Assembly: GCF_003807585.1 (NCBI RefSeq)
Contig: NZ_RMBX01000013.1
Coordinates: forward strand, 186,001 to 250,000
DNA: 64,000 bases
Source of the DNA: Chitinophaga barathri
Lineage (GTDB): Bacteria; Bacteroidota; Bacteroidia; Chitinophagales; Chitinophagaceae
Direction: 5' to 3'
Shown here: piece after piece, positions 16,851 through 25,373 of the stretch
Numbering within the stretch: position 1 is the first letter of the stretch
Layout of the letters: each line of letters begins with the position of its first letter
Notes under the pieces: generated by a model
Database searches by the model: none
What the model was told of the DNA's origin: nothing
What the model saw: the letters and a program-made list of their open reading frames with translations, nothing else
Program-made: the position numbers and the translations under genes

Positions 16851-18116
16851 GTGAGTTTATCGACTTTTTTCTATAACACCGGCATCGGCATCTACCGGGC
16901 GGCCGCAGGGTTCGCCGCGGGCGTCGGGGGGAACAAAAAGGCGCAGCTGTGGCTGAACGGCCGTAAAGACCCATGGCCCGCTCTGGAAGCGGCTTTTAAG
17001 GGAAATGAACGGGTGCTTTGGGTACATGCAGCCTCCCTGGGAGAGTTTGAACAGGGCCGGCCGGTGCTGGAGGCCATCCGCAAGGAATACCCCGGCCTGC
17101 GCATCCTGCTCACCTTCTTTTCGCCCTCCGGTTATGAAGTACGGAAAGATTACCCCGGCGCGGATTATGTGTGTTACCTCCCGCTGGACACTCCCCGGAA
17201 TGCCAGGCGGTTCCTCGACATCGTAAAACCCTCCCTGGCTATTTTTATCAAATACGAGTTCTGGTACCATTACCTGAGCGGTATGTATACACGGAAGATC
17301 CCCGTGATCCTGATTTCCGGCATTTTCCGCCACAACCAGGTGTTTTTCAAAAGATACGGCGGCATGTTCCGGAAGCTGCTGGAGCGGATGGACCACCTGT
17401 TTGTACAGAACGATGCATCCCTTCACCTCCTGCATATCCATGGCATCAACCAGGTGACGGTGGTGGGCGATACCCGGTTCGACCGGGTGTGGCAGCTCCG
17501 CCAGCACCCCGTGAGCCTCCCTGACATAGAGCGTTTTATCACCGTGGAAAACACCGTGGTGGCGGGCAGTACCTGGGAAGCGGACGAAAAAGTGCTGGCT
17601 GAATGGTGGTATGGCGGCGGCCGGGAAGGGCGCCAGCTGGTAGTGGCCCCGCACGAGATCCATGATGCCCACATCGAAAACATCAAAGCCCTGTTCCCCG
17701 ACGCGGTGAAATATTCTGAATTCGCGGCCAGTGAAGCCGGTCCGGCGGCTGTGATGATCATCGATAATGTCGGTATGCTCTCCGCCTTGTACCGTTACGG
17801 CCGTATTGCCTACGTGGGCGGCGGTTTTGGCAAAGAAGGCATTCATAATCTCTTGGAGCCTGCCACGTACAGCAGGCCCGTGATCATTGGCCCCGTCTTC
17901 CACCAGTTCCTGGAAGCGGAAACGCTGGTGCAGACACGCGGCGCGATCGTGATCAATAATGCGGCGGAATTAGGAAGGGCCGTGGAAGCGCTGAAAGACC
18001 CCTATTATTATGAGCAGACGGCGGAAATAACCGGCCGGTTCGTGCAGGAGAACCAGGGCGCTACGGATAAGATCATGCATTATATTCAGGAAAAACGTTT
18101 CCTCACCAAAGTATAG
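16851..18116 (+). CDS. waaA: 3-deoxy-D-manno-octulosonic acid (Kdo) transferase
   Basis: 421 residues from the GTG at 16851 (MSLSTFFYNTGIGIYR), which matches the usual N-terminus of Bacteroidota WaaA. An upstream TTG at 16812 overlaps the promoter and was rejected. WaaA attaches Kdo to lipid A precursor at the inner face of the cytoplasmic membrane. The N-terminal amphipathic segment anchors it, and the catalytic Glu is at about residue 65 in ASLGEFEQGRP. The C-terminal half is a GT-B nucleotide-binding domain with GGGFGKEGIHNLLEP. The 3-prime end overlaps the convergent gene by 31 bp. Confidence 0.92.
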   Translation: MSLSTFFYNTGIGIYRAAAGFAAGVGGNKKAQLWLNGRKDPWPALEAAFKGNERVLWVHAASLGEFEQGRPVLEAIRKEYPGLRILLTFFSPSGYEVRKDYPGADYVCYLPLDTPRNARRFLDIVKPSLAIFIKYEFWYHYLSGMYTRKIPVILISGIFRHNQVFFKRYGGMFRKLLERMDHLFVQNDASLHLLHIHGINQVTVVGDTRFDRVWQLRQHPVSLPDIERFITVENTVVAGSTWEADEKVLAEWWYGGGREGRQLVVAPHEIHDAHIENIKALFPDAVKYSEFAASEAGPAAVMIIDNVGMLSALYRYGRIAYVGGGFGKEGIHNLLEPATYSRPVIIGPVFHQFLEAETLVQTRGAIVINNAAELGRAVEALKDPYYYEQTAEITGRFVQENQGATDKIMHYIQEKRFLTKV

Positions 18117-18907
18117 AACTGGTTCACCGCCTGGTCCGATTCATCCCATCCCAGCTTGATCTTCAGCTCACGCTCGATCCAATACTCGGCATCCTGCAGG
18201 GAAGCGGATTCGTTGATGGTTTTGAGCGAACGCTCGTACATGTCTTTGTCCCCGCGGAACAGTTCCTGGATAAACTGGAACTTGTCATTGATGCCGATGG
18301 CGCCACGGAGGTCCTTGATGCCAAGGCCGCCGAGCTTTTCCCCTACTTCAATATTATTTTTGCGGAGCGTATCATTCACTGAAGGGGATTGTTTGCCCAC
18401 CAGTTCGTTCAGTTCCTTACGGATGGCGTTGCCGTTGGTATTTTCAGCGGCCTGCCTGGACGGCTGGTTGTTATACTGGGGCGCAGCGGGTTTAGGCTGA
18501 GGTGGAGGAGGATCGAAGAGGGTGGCAACGGCGGGTTTTTCCGCCTGTTTTTCCACAGGTCTGTCTTCAGGGCGCGACTGTTTTACAGGCACGCGGTCCG
18601 GTGCGTAACCGTTGGATTGCAAAACCTTTTCCTGTACGGGCTGGCTTTTTTCCGGAGCCGGGGCCTCTTGCGGGGCGGGCGGCTGGGCCGGGGGAGGAGG
18701 AGAAACATGTTTTTCCACAACAGGCATATGCGCGGGCATGATCACGGCTACGTGGCCATTGCCCCTGATCTCCTGTTGTTTCTGCACATTGCGCTGGTGA
18801 AGTAACTCCGCCTGAAGCAACTGCGTATAGTAGGATATGGTTTGCAAACCGGCAGCTGAATTTTTCAGTTCCTGCAGTTTGTCAATTAATGCATTTATCT
18901 TTTCCAT
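18086..18907 (-). CDS. Conserved Bacteroidota hypothetical protein with Pro-rich linker
   Basis: 273 residues. A helical N-terminus (1-45) is followed by a low-complexity Pro/Ala/Gln-rich linker (about 60-150) and a conserved helical C-terminal domain (about 165-273, with LGGLGIKDLRGAIGINDKF). That C-terminal pattern recurs in uncharacterised Bacteroidota proteins. No signal peptide or membrane segment is seen, and no function can be assigned. It converges on waaA and the coding ends overlap by 31 bp, so the two genes must share or lack a terminator. Confidence 0.7.
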   Translation of the reverse strand: MEKINALIDKLQELKNSAAGLQTISYYTQLLQAELLHQRNVQKQQEIRGNGHVAVIMPAHMPVVEKHVSPPPPAQPPAPQEAPAPEKSQPVQEKVLQSNGYAPDRVPVKQSRPEDRPVEKQAEKPAVATLFDPPPPQPKPAAPQYNNQPSRQAAENTNGNAIRKELNELVGKQSPSVNDTLRKNNIEVGEKLGGLGIKDLRGAIGINDKFQFIQELFRGDKDMYERSLKTINESASLQDAEYWIERELKIKLGWDESDQAVNQFYTLVRKRFS

Positions 18908-18996
18908 GCCTTAATTGTTAACGCCATCTGATAGAAATTATTTTAATTGCACTAAGTTATACTTTTTTAACAACTTAGTAATCAAAATACTATAAT

Positions 18997-19596
18997 ATGT
19001 TTATTGAACCTTCTCTTACGGGAGGTCGCCGCGGATGGATAGAGGTTATCTGCGGCTCCATGTTCTCCGGCAAAACGGAGGAGCTGATCCGCAGGCTGAA
19101 ACGCGCACGGTTTGCCAACCTGAGCGTGGAGATCTTTAAGCCGGCTATGGATACCCGTTATGATGAAGAGCAGATCGTGTCTCACAACGAAAACAGGATA
19201 TTGTCCACCCCGGTGGACAGCTCGCAGCAGATCCTCCTGCTGGGCCAGGGGGTAGATGTGGTGGGCATAGACGAAGCGCAGTTTTTTGATCTGGAGCTGC
19301 CCAATGTATGCGACCAGCTGGCCCTGTCCGGCATCAGGGTAATAGTGGCCGGGCTGGATATGAATTTCCAGGGGCAGCCTTTCGGCCCCATCCCTGCATT
19401 GCTGGCCAAAGCGGAATACATCACCAAACTGCACGCCATCTGTGTGCAATGTGGCAACATCGCCACCCATTCCTACCGCAAAAGCAAAGATAAAAATACC
19501 GTATTGTTAGGGGAAAATGGCCTGTACGAGCCCAGGTGCCGGGTTTGTTACAACCGGGGAGACGAGCTCTCCGCTACGGCTCGACCTTCACTTTAA
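18997..19596 (+). CDS. tdk: Thymidine kinase
   Basis: 199 residues. A type II thymidine kinase that salvages thymidine to dTMP. The P-loop is GSMFSGKT (20-27), the Walker B-like DEAQFFD lies near residues 90-96, and a zinc site is visible as CVQC (near residue 150) and CRVC (near residue 180). The N-terminus MFIEP is typical of Bacteroidota orthologs. Its last 23 bp overlap the convergent GtrA gene. Confidence 0.95.
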   Translation: MFIEPSLTGGRRGWIEVICGSMFSGKTEELIRRLKRARFANLSVEIFKPAMDTRYDEEQIVSHNENRILSTPVDSSQQILLLGQGVDVVGIDEAQFFDLELPNVCDQLALSGIRVIVAGLDMNFQGQPFGPIPALLAKAEYITKLHAICVQCGNIATHSYRKSKDKNTVLLGENGLYEPRCRVCYNRGDELSATARPSL

Positions 19597-20053
19597 AAGT
19601 GAATTTTTTCTGCGTGATATAACTGAAAGACACAACGATCACCGTGGTCAGTATCTTGGCAATGGTCGGATAAAAATTACAATACTCCACAAACAGCTTC
19701 ATACACACATAGTTCAGCAGCAGGCACACGCCTACCAATATGAAGTACCGGATCAGCTGCACTCTCCCGCGCAGGTTGGAGTCTGAGAATACAATGTATT
19801 TGTTGAGCAGGAAGCCGGTGGGGAAACTCACCACAAACGCCATGATCAGCGCGGCGATATACGGGCTGATGGTGATGAAGGGGAGATGTACCATCTGCTG
19901 CCGCAGGATAAAGTTGTAGCTGATAAAAAACAGGAAGATATCCAGCAACGTATTGCCTCCCCCACAGGCGATGTAGCGGAAGGTCTGAAAGGGCATTACT
20001 TTCGCAAAAGGCTTGTGAAAGAACGCCAGGATATTGAATATCAGCTGTTTCAT
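19574..20053 (-). CDS. GtrA-family membrane protein
   Basis: 159 residues from the ATG at 20053; a TTG five codons earlier was not chosen. Four hydrophobic membrane segments and the small size fit the GtrA family. These proteins are thought to help move lipid-linked sugars across the membrane for glycan modification. Nearby envelope-sugar genes agree with this, but no glycosyltransferase is adjacent. The coding end overlaps tdk by 23 bp. Confidence 0.85.
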   Translation of the reverse strand: MKQLIFNILAFFHKPFAKVMPFQTFRYIACGGGNTLLDIFLFFISYNFILRQQMVHLPFITISPYIAALIMAFVVSFPTGFLLNKYIVFSDSNLRGRVQLIRYFILVGVCLLLNYVCMKLFVEYCNFYPTIAKILTTVIVVSFSYITQKKFTFKVKVEP

Positions 20054-20215
20054 ATTAAAACGCTGCAAAGCTACAAACGGATTTTTAATTATAACATACG
20101 TGACCGGGATTTTAACATCACTATAATGATGCCTCGCACATTCCGGCCGGCTGGTATAGGATGAACTGCCGGGCTGGAATTGTTGGGGTTGTCTGGGCGG
20201 TTCCCCCTCGGCCCG

Positions 20216-21706
20216 TTACCTGAGCGTCCTCCGCAATTTCCATTTCGAAGCAGGGGTTTCAGCCGTACCATTCAATGCGGTGGCGGGCTTCACGGCCGTC
20301 TGCCACAACTGGGCTGCCAGGATGGCTGCCGCGCGGGCGGTTTCCTCGTCTGTATTCTCCAGTGACTGCGGGGTGAAATATTTTGCAATGAAGTTGGTAT
20401 CGAATTTTCCTTCAATGAACGGCGCCTGCTGCAGGGCCCATTTACCAAAAGGCAGGGTGGTGCGGATGCCCGTCACACGATATTCATCGATGGCCCTGAT
20501 GAGCCGTTCCCTGGCTTCTTCGCGGGTGGCGCCCCAGGCGATCAGTTTGGAGATCATCGGGTCGTAGAAGATGGGGATGTCCATGCCTTCTTCATAACCA
20601 TCGTCTACCCGTACACCATACCCTTGCGGGCGGATGTAAGTCTCCAGGCGGCCAGTATCCGGCAGGAAGTTGTTCGCCGGGTCTTCCGCGCAGATGCGCA
20701 GTTCGATGGCATGACCGTTGATCTTCAGCTCTTCCTGCGTAAAGGGGAGCCTGCCGCCGTCCGCAATGCGGATCTGCTCTTTCACCAGGTCCAGCCCGGT
20801 GATCATTTCCGTGACAGGATGCTCCACCTGCAGGCGGGTGTTCATTTCAAGGAAATAGAAGTTCAGCGAATCGTCCACCAGGAACTCCACGGTGCCGGCG
20901 CCATAATAGTTGCAGGCGCGGGCCACGCTCACGGCGCATTCGCCCATGGCGGCGCGGATGGCCGGGGTGAGCACGGACGAAGGCGCTTCTTCGATCAGCT
21001 TCTGGTGGCGGCGCTGGATGGAGCATTCCCTTTCAAAAAGGTATACGCAGTTGCCATGCTGGTCTCCCAGCACCTGTATTTCTATATGCCGCGGGGCGGT
21101 CACGTATTTTTCGATAAAAACGGCATCGTCTCCGAACGCGCTGAGGGCTTCGCTTTTGGCGAGGCGTATCTGTTCTTCCAGCTCGTTTTCCTGCTGCACT
21201 ACCCGCATGCCTTTGCCGCCGCCGCCGGCGGATGCTTTGATGAGGATGGGGAAACCGGTCTTTTTCACTACTTCCCGGGCTTCTTCGATGCTGCGCAGCG
21301 GCGTTTCCGTACCGGGCACCATGGGTACGCCGAATTGCTGCGCGGCCTGTTTGGCCGCCAGCTTGCTGCCCATCACCTCAATGGAGGCGGCGGAAGGGCC
21401 GATGAAGATAAGGCCGGCGTCCGTCACTGCTTTGGCAAAACCCGCGTTTTCGCTGAGGAAGCCGTAGCCGGGATGGATGGCATCCGCGCCTTTTTCCCTG
21501 GCCACTTCAATGATCTTGTTGCCCAGCAGGTAGCTCTGGCTGGAGGGGGCGGGCCCTATACAAACGGCTTCGTCCGCATATTGCACAAAAGGCATCGTAC
21601 GGTCCGCTTCCGAATACACGGCTACGGTGGCGATGCCCATTTCCCTGGCTGAACGCATGACGCGAAGGGCTATTTCCCCGCGGTTGGCTACTACGATCTT
21701 CTTCAT
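20216..21706 (-). CDS. accC: Biotin carboxylase subunit of an acyl-CoA carboxylase
   Basis: 496 residues from the ATG at 21706 (MKKIVVANRGEIALRV); an upstream in-frame ATG adds 16 atypical residues. It carboxylates biotin on a carrier protein with ATP and bicarbonate. The ATP-grasp loop KASAGGGGKGMR and the catalytic region EMNTRLQVEHPVTE are clear. The C-terminal tail (about 455-496) is longer than in E. coli AccC. No biotin carrier gene (accB) is adjacent, so it could serve acetyl-CoA carboxylase or a propionyl- or methylcrotonyl-CoA carboxylase. It is divergent from ccmB, with overlapping promoters. Confidence 0.92.
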   Translation of the reverse strand: MKKIVVANRGEIALRVMRSAREMGIATVAVYSEADRTMPFVQYADEAVCIGPAPSSQSYLLGNKIIEVAREKGADAIHPGYGFLSENAGFAKAVTDAGLIFIGPSAASIEVMGSKLAAKQAAQQFGVPMVPGTETPLRSIEEAREVVKKTGFPILIKASAGGGGKGMRVVQQENELEEQIRLAKSEALSAFGDDAVFIEKYVTAPRHIEIQVLGDQHGNCVYLFERECSIQRRHQKLIEEAPSSVLTPAIRAAMGECAVSVARACNYYGAGTVEFLVDDSLNFYFLEMNTRLQVEHPVTEMITGLDLVKEQIRIADGGRLPFTQEELKINGHAIELRICAEDPANNFLPDTGRLETYIRPQGYGVRVDDGYEEGMDIPIFYDPMISKLIAWGATREEARERLIRAIDEYRVTGIRTTLPFGKWALQQAPFIEGKFDTNFIAKYFTPQSLENTDEETARAAAILAAQLWQTAVKPATALNGTAETPASKWKLRRTLR

Positions 21707-21764
21707 TGGCTTTGTTCGCTGGTTGAATAAAGGGCTAAAGTTAATGGATTTCAATTTCGCCCGG

Positions 21765-21778
21765 CAAAGTTATCTTTG
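21765..21778. promoter_or_regulatory. Overlapping divergent -7 elements (accC and ccmB)
   Basis: TAACTTTG on the minus strand (21765-21772) points to accC, and TATCTTTG on the plus strand (21771-21778) points to ccmB. The two boxes share two base pairs, so the promoters should compete for RNA polymerase. The ccmB GTG lies 5 nt beyond its box. Confidence 0.6.
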
Positions 21779-21783
21779 CAACC

Positions 21784-22446
21784 GTGAAAAGTCCTTTATC
21801 GCAGATTATAGCGCTTGTAAAAAAAGACCTGTTGCTCGAATGGCGGCAGCGGCACGCCCTGTTTGGCATCCTGCTGTACGTGTTCTCCACGGTGTTTGTG
21901 ATCAACCTGATGGTGAAGGAGCCGGAGGATAAGATGTGGAACGCCATGTTCTGGGTGGTGCAGCTGTTTGTATGTGTGAACGCCGTGGCCAAAAGTTTTC
22001 TACAGGAGAGTCGCGGGAGGCTGCTGTACTTTTATTCGTTGGTCCATCCGCGTTATTTTATCGCGGCCAAACTGATCTATAACGTATTGCTGATGACGCT
22101 TTTCAGCGTGGTGACGCTGGTGTGTTGTATCCTTTTCCTGGGCAACCCGCTCACGCATGGCTTGTATTTCCTGGGGGTGGTATTGCTGGGGGGCATCAGC
22201 CTGTCCCTGCTTTTTACCATGCTGGCCGCCATCGCGGCCCAGGCCAGCCAGAATGCGGCGCTGATGGCAATTATGGGTTTTCCCCTCATAATGCCCATCC
22301 TGATGCTGCTGAACAATATTTCCCAGAGCGCCTTCGCGCCGGTGGTACAGCCGGGCCTGGCGGGCATGTTCCTCCTGCTGGGGGGCATGGATGTGCTGGT
22401 GATCGCCCTGGCGCTGATACTTTTCCCTTTCCTCTGGAAAGAATAA
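21784..22446 (+). CDS. ccmB: Heme exporter / cytochrome c maturation permease CcmB
   Basis: 220 residues with six predicted membrane helices. It opens with KKDLLLEWRQRHA, the conserved cytosolic start of CcmB. CcmB is a permease of the CcmABCD machinery that readies heme for attachment to periplasmic c-type cytochromes. The start codon is GTG, only 5 nt past a -7 promoter box, so the message may be leaderless. ccmC and a CcmD-like gene follow, but no ccmA gene is in the window. Confidence 0.9.
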   Translation: MKSPLSQIIALVKKDLLLEWRQRHALFGILLYVFSTVFVINLMVKEPEDKMWNAMFWVVQLFVCVNAVAKSFLQESRGRLLYFYSLVHPRYFIAAKLIYNVLLMTLFSVVTLVCCILFLGNPLTHGLYFLGVVLLGGISLSLLFTMLAAIAAQASQNAALMAIMGFPLIMPILMLLNNISQSAFAPVVQPGLAGMFLLLGGMDVLVIALALILFPFLWKE

Positions 22447-22528
22447 ATTTTAACAAATACCCCTCTGTGGTATAGGTTTTTCAATGATCGGGGGTGCTGT
22501 TGCACGAACGTCAAAATCAGCAAATTGC

Positions 22529-22559
22529 TTTGCCGTTACCTTTAAAACCTGTAGGTTTG
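22529..22559 (+). promoter_or_regulatory. Consensus promoter for ccmC
   Basis: TTTG (22529-22532), a 19-nt spacer and TAGGTTTG (22552-22559) match the Bacteroidota consensus exactly. It shows that ccmC-ccmD can be expressed independently of ccmB. The leader is about 18 nt. Confidence 0.8.
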
Positions 22560-22582
22560 CCCCCACATATTTCAATTGAATA

Positions 22583-23248
22583 ATGGCTAAAAACTGGTGG
22601 AAAATCGCCTGCGTCCTCATCCTCCTCTATGTAATCATCGGAGGTTTCAGCGTCAAAGTGCCGTCTATAGGCAATAACCAGCAGGCTGCCCGGAGCATCT
22701 TCTTTCACTTGCCGATGTGGATGTGTATGTACACATTGCTGGCAATTTCCGTTGTTAATTCTGTCTGGTACCTGGCTACCAACGATCTCCGCAGGGATAT
22801 CAGGGCGTCCAGCGCGGGCAGCATCGGCGTGCTTTTCGGTATGATGGGCTTTGCCACAGGCATGCTCTGGAGCACTTATACCTGGGGCGGCACCATCGTA
22901 AACGATCCCAAACAGATGACCACGGCCATTGCCCTCACCATTTACATGGCTTACCTGGTATTGCGCCTCTCTTTCACCGACCTGGACAAAAGAGCCCGCG
23001 TATCCGCCATCTTCAACGTTTTTGCCTTCGCATTGCTTATTCCGCTTACGTATATCATCCCGAGAATGGTGGAATCGCTCCATCCCGGCAGCGCCACCAG
23101 CCCCGGCTTCAGCTCCCAGGATACCGCCGGTACCATCAAAATGGTGCTGTGGCCCGCGTTCCTCGGCTGGACACTGCTCGGCATCTGGATCTATACCTTA
23201 CGGAACCGCTACAAAAGATTAGTGCTTAAAAATATCCTTCATGGTTAA
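22583..23248 (+). CDS. ccmC: Cytochrome c maturation protein CcmC
   Basis: 221 residues, an integral membrane protein with about six helices. CcmC handles heme in the periplasmic leaflet and passes it on in c-type cytochrome assembly. The Trp-rich heme-handling stretch is seen as WSTYTWGGTIVNDPK (about residues 96-110), and periplasmic His residues occur near 35-45 and 170. It has its own consensus promoter and overlaps the CcmD-like gene by 8 bp. Confidence 0.9.
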   Translation: MAKNWWKIACVLILLYVIIGGFSVKVPSIGNNQQAARSIFFHLPMWMCMYTLLAISVVNSVWYLATNDLRRDIRASSAGSIGVLFGMMGFATGMLWSTYTWGGTIVNDPKQMTTAIALTIYMAYLVLRLSFTDLDKRARVSAIFNVFAFALLIPLTYIIPRMVESLHPGSATSPGFSSQDTAGTIKMVLWPAFLGWTLLGIWIYTLRNRYKRLVLKNILHG

Positions 23249-23495
23249 AAGACTTTCTTATCTCCTCTTCGCCTGCTTTATGCTCTCCCTTACCAGCGTT
23301 TTCGGACAAGACACGGCGCGCACGGTAACGGAAGCCGTTCAGCAGCAGAATACCGAAACCGGCCCTGTGAACGAGTTCTTCCGCAGCAACGCAAAGATTT
23401 ACGTACCTATGGGCATTCTTGTGATCATTTTTATCGCGATCGTGTTATATCTGGTACGGCTGGACCGGCGTTTGACAAAGCTGGAAAAGGAATAG
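23241..23495 (+). CDS. CcmD-like small membrane protein
   Basis: 84 residues. An N-terminal signal-like segment (1-22) is followed by a linker, one membrane helix (about 54-72) and a short positively charged tail (RLDRRLTKLEKE). This is the layout of CcmD, the small partner that helps CcmC hand over heme. The start overlaps ccmC by 8 bp, which supports the assignment more than the weak sequence does. A Bacteroidota CcmD carrying a signal peptide is slightly larger than the proteobacterial one. Confidence 0.8.
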   Translation: MVKRLSYLLFACFMLSLTSVFGQDTARTVTEAVQQQNTETGPVNEFFRSNAKIYVPMGILVIIFIAIVLYLVRLDRRLTKLEKE

Positions 23496-23560
23496 GCCCC
23501 GCATATTTATAGAGAACCTGCTTACAACAACACCAAAACAACATATCTAAACCGTTTTTT

Positions 23561-24997
23561 ATGGCTAAAGCAAAAGCGCTGACGCAAGAACAGCACTATA
23601 ACTTTTTCCACAGCGTGGAAATGAGCTTCGACAAAGCCGCTCATTTCACCAAGTGGGATAAAGGAATATTGGAACAGATCAAAGCCTGTAACGCTGTATA
23701 CCGCATCAAATTCCCGGTAAGGGTAGGGGATAGTATCGACGTAATTGAGGCATACCGGGTGCAGCACTCCCACCACAAACTGCCCTGTAAAGGCGGTATC
23801 CGCTTCAGCGAAGAAGTGAACCAGGACGAAGTGATGGCCCTGGCCGCCCTGATGACCTATAAATGCGCCATTGTGAACGTGCCTTTCGGCGGCGCAAAAG
23901 GCGGCATCAAGATCAATCCCCGCAACTATACCCCCTTCCAGCTGGAAGCCATTACCCGCCGTTATACCGCGGAACTGGTGAAGAAAAACTTTATCGGCCC
24001 CGGCATTGACGTGCCCGCCCCCGATTACGGCACCGGCGAGCGCGAAATGAGCTGGATACTGGACACTTACATGAGCCTCCGCCCCGGGGAGATCGACGGT
24101 TACGGCTGTGTGACCGGCAAACCCCTGCCCATGGGCGGCGTTCGCGGCCGTAAAGAAGCCACCGGCCTCGGTGTGTTCTATGGTTTGCGCGAGCTGTGCA
24201 ATGTGAAAGAAGACATGAAAAAACTGGGCCTGGAACCTGGCATCGAAGGCAAAACCGTCGTGGTGCAGGGTATGGGCAACGTAGGTTACCATGCCGCCAA
24301 ATATTTCCACGAAGCCGGCGCGAAAGTGATCGGCATCATCGAATACGATGGCGCCATCTATAACTCCAAGGGCATGGACCCCGACGCCGTGCTGAAACAC
24401 CGCAACGAAACCGGCTCCATCACCGGCTTCCCCGGCTCCAAAAACCTGAAAAAGAATACGGACGGCCTGGAGCTGGAATGCGACATCCTCATTCCCGCCG
24501 CGCTGGAAAACGTGATCCACGAAGAAAACGCACCCCGCATCAAGGCAAAGATCATCGGCGAAGCCGCGAACGGCCCGCTGACGCCTGAAGCGGACGAGAT
24601 CCTCGCCAAAAAAGGCGTGATCGTGGTGCCGGATATGTTCCTGAACGCGGGCGGTGTGACCGTTTCTTATTTCGAATGGCTGAAAAACCTCAGCCACGTA
24701 CGTTATGGCCGCCTGGGCAAACGTTTCGACGAAAACATGAACGTGCACATCCTCGGCCAGATCGAAGAGCTGACCGGCAAAAAAGTGTCTGAAAAAGAAA
24801 GGAAATTCATCGGCCATGGCGCTGATGAAGTGGACCTGGTATATTCCGGCCTGGAAGAGACCATGATCACCGCCCTTCACGAAGTACGCGAGAAATCACT
24901 CGAACATAAGAAGATCAAGGATATGCGTACCGCGGCGTACGTTTGCGCTATCGACAAGGTGGGCGTGGCGTATGAGCAGCTGGGCATTTTCCCCTGA
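23561..24997 (+). CDS. gdhA: Glutamate dehydrogenase (Glu/Leu/Phe/Val family)
   Basis: 478 residues. It interconverts glutamate and 2-oxoglutarate plus ammonia. The substrate site includes KGGIRFSEEVNQDEV (about 74-88) and the catalytic region PFGGAKGGI (about 108-116). The Rossmann domain carries VQGMGNVGYHAAKYF near residues 235-250. Compared with short forms it is extended at the C-terminus. It follows the ccm genes by 65 nt and has its own terminator. Which of NAD and NADP it uses is not decided here. Confidence 0.92.
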   Translation: MAKAKALTQEQHYNFFHSVEMSFDKAAHFTKWDKGILEQIKACNAVYRIKFPVRVGDSIDVIEAYRVQHSHHKLPCKGGIRFSEEVNQDEVMALAALMTYKCAIVNVPFGGAKGGIKINPRNYTPFQLEAITRRYTAELVKKNFIGPGIDVPAPDYGTGEREMSWILDTYMSLRPGEIDGYGCVTGKPLPMGGVRGRKEATGLGVFYGLRELCNVKEDMKKLGLEPGIEGKTVVVQGMGNVGYHAAKYFHEAGAKVIGIIEYDGAIYNSKGMDPDAVLKHRNETGSITGFPGSKNLKKNTDGLELECDILIPAALENVIHEENAPRIKAKIIGEAANGPLTPEADEILAKKGVIVVPDMFLNAGGVTVSYFEWLKNLSHVRYGRLGKRFDENMNVHILGQIEELTGKKVSEKERKFIGHGADEVDLVYSGLEETMITALHEVREKSLEHKKIKDMRTAAYVCAIDKVGVAYEQLGIFP

Positions 24998-25026
24998 TCT
25001 GATATTTTTATTTTTAAAGGCGGAAG

Positions 25027-25053
25027 TGGCCGGGCGTATGCCTGGCCATTTTT
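25027..25053 (+). terminator. Terminator after glutamate dehydrogenase
   Basis: A 9-bp stem (25027-25035 with 25040-25048, one G-T pair) closes a GTAT loop and is followed by five T. Confidence 0.88.
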
Positions 25054-25190
25054 CGTTTAACCAGGCTGATGAACTTATCATGATACTGACATGCTGCTGA
25101 CATTCCCTACTAAACCACTATAGTACTGGGCCTTCTCAAAACCGCCATGGTATTGTATTTAACCCATGGCCCTACTGACATCCTCCTGCC

Positions 25191-25289
25191 ATCCTTCGGT
25201 GATCCTTCGGTGGTGTTCGGTCGTGGTACGGGTTTGAGGGTGTTTCACCGAAGGATGACCGAAGGATCACCGAACGGTCACCGAAGGAT
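25191..25289. repeat. Inverted arrays of an 11-bp repeat
   Basis: The left arm has two exact copies of ATCCTTCGGTG (25191-25201 and 25202-25212) and a decayed third (25213-25223). After a 22-bp gap, the right arm has four copies in the opposite orientation: CACCGAAGGAT (25246), GACCGAAGGAT (25257), CACCGAACGGT (25268) and CACCGAAGGAT (25279). The arms can pair as a 22-bp stem with one mismatch. Confidence 0.85.
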
Positions 25290-25373
25290 CGAACTTCCAT
25301 CACGCAGGAAAAGCCATTTCCGGGCGCCGGGGTGTTAAGTCGTTTTAGGAAAAGGTTAGGTGGGAAGAACTTG

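Larger units (their letters stand above)
24998..25373. other. 376-bp intergenic region with terminator and repeat arrays
   Basis: No coding sequence is supported. It holds the glutamate dehydrogenase terminator (25027-25053), two CCATGG sites 13 bp apart (25145-25150 and 25164-25169), and inverted arrays of an 11-bp repeat (25191-25289). A short reading frame across the repeats has no family resemblance and was rejected. Confidence 0.7.

Noticed and set aside
20624..21652. 342-residue frame on the plus strand inside accC
   Set aside because: It is the antisense of a conserved biotin carboxylase; the product has His/Gly/Phe-rich composition typical of shadow frames and no family motif.
25191..25289. 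Repeat array as an IS end or attachment site
   Set aside because: No transposase or integrase is near and no target duplication is visible.
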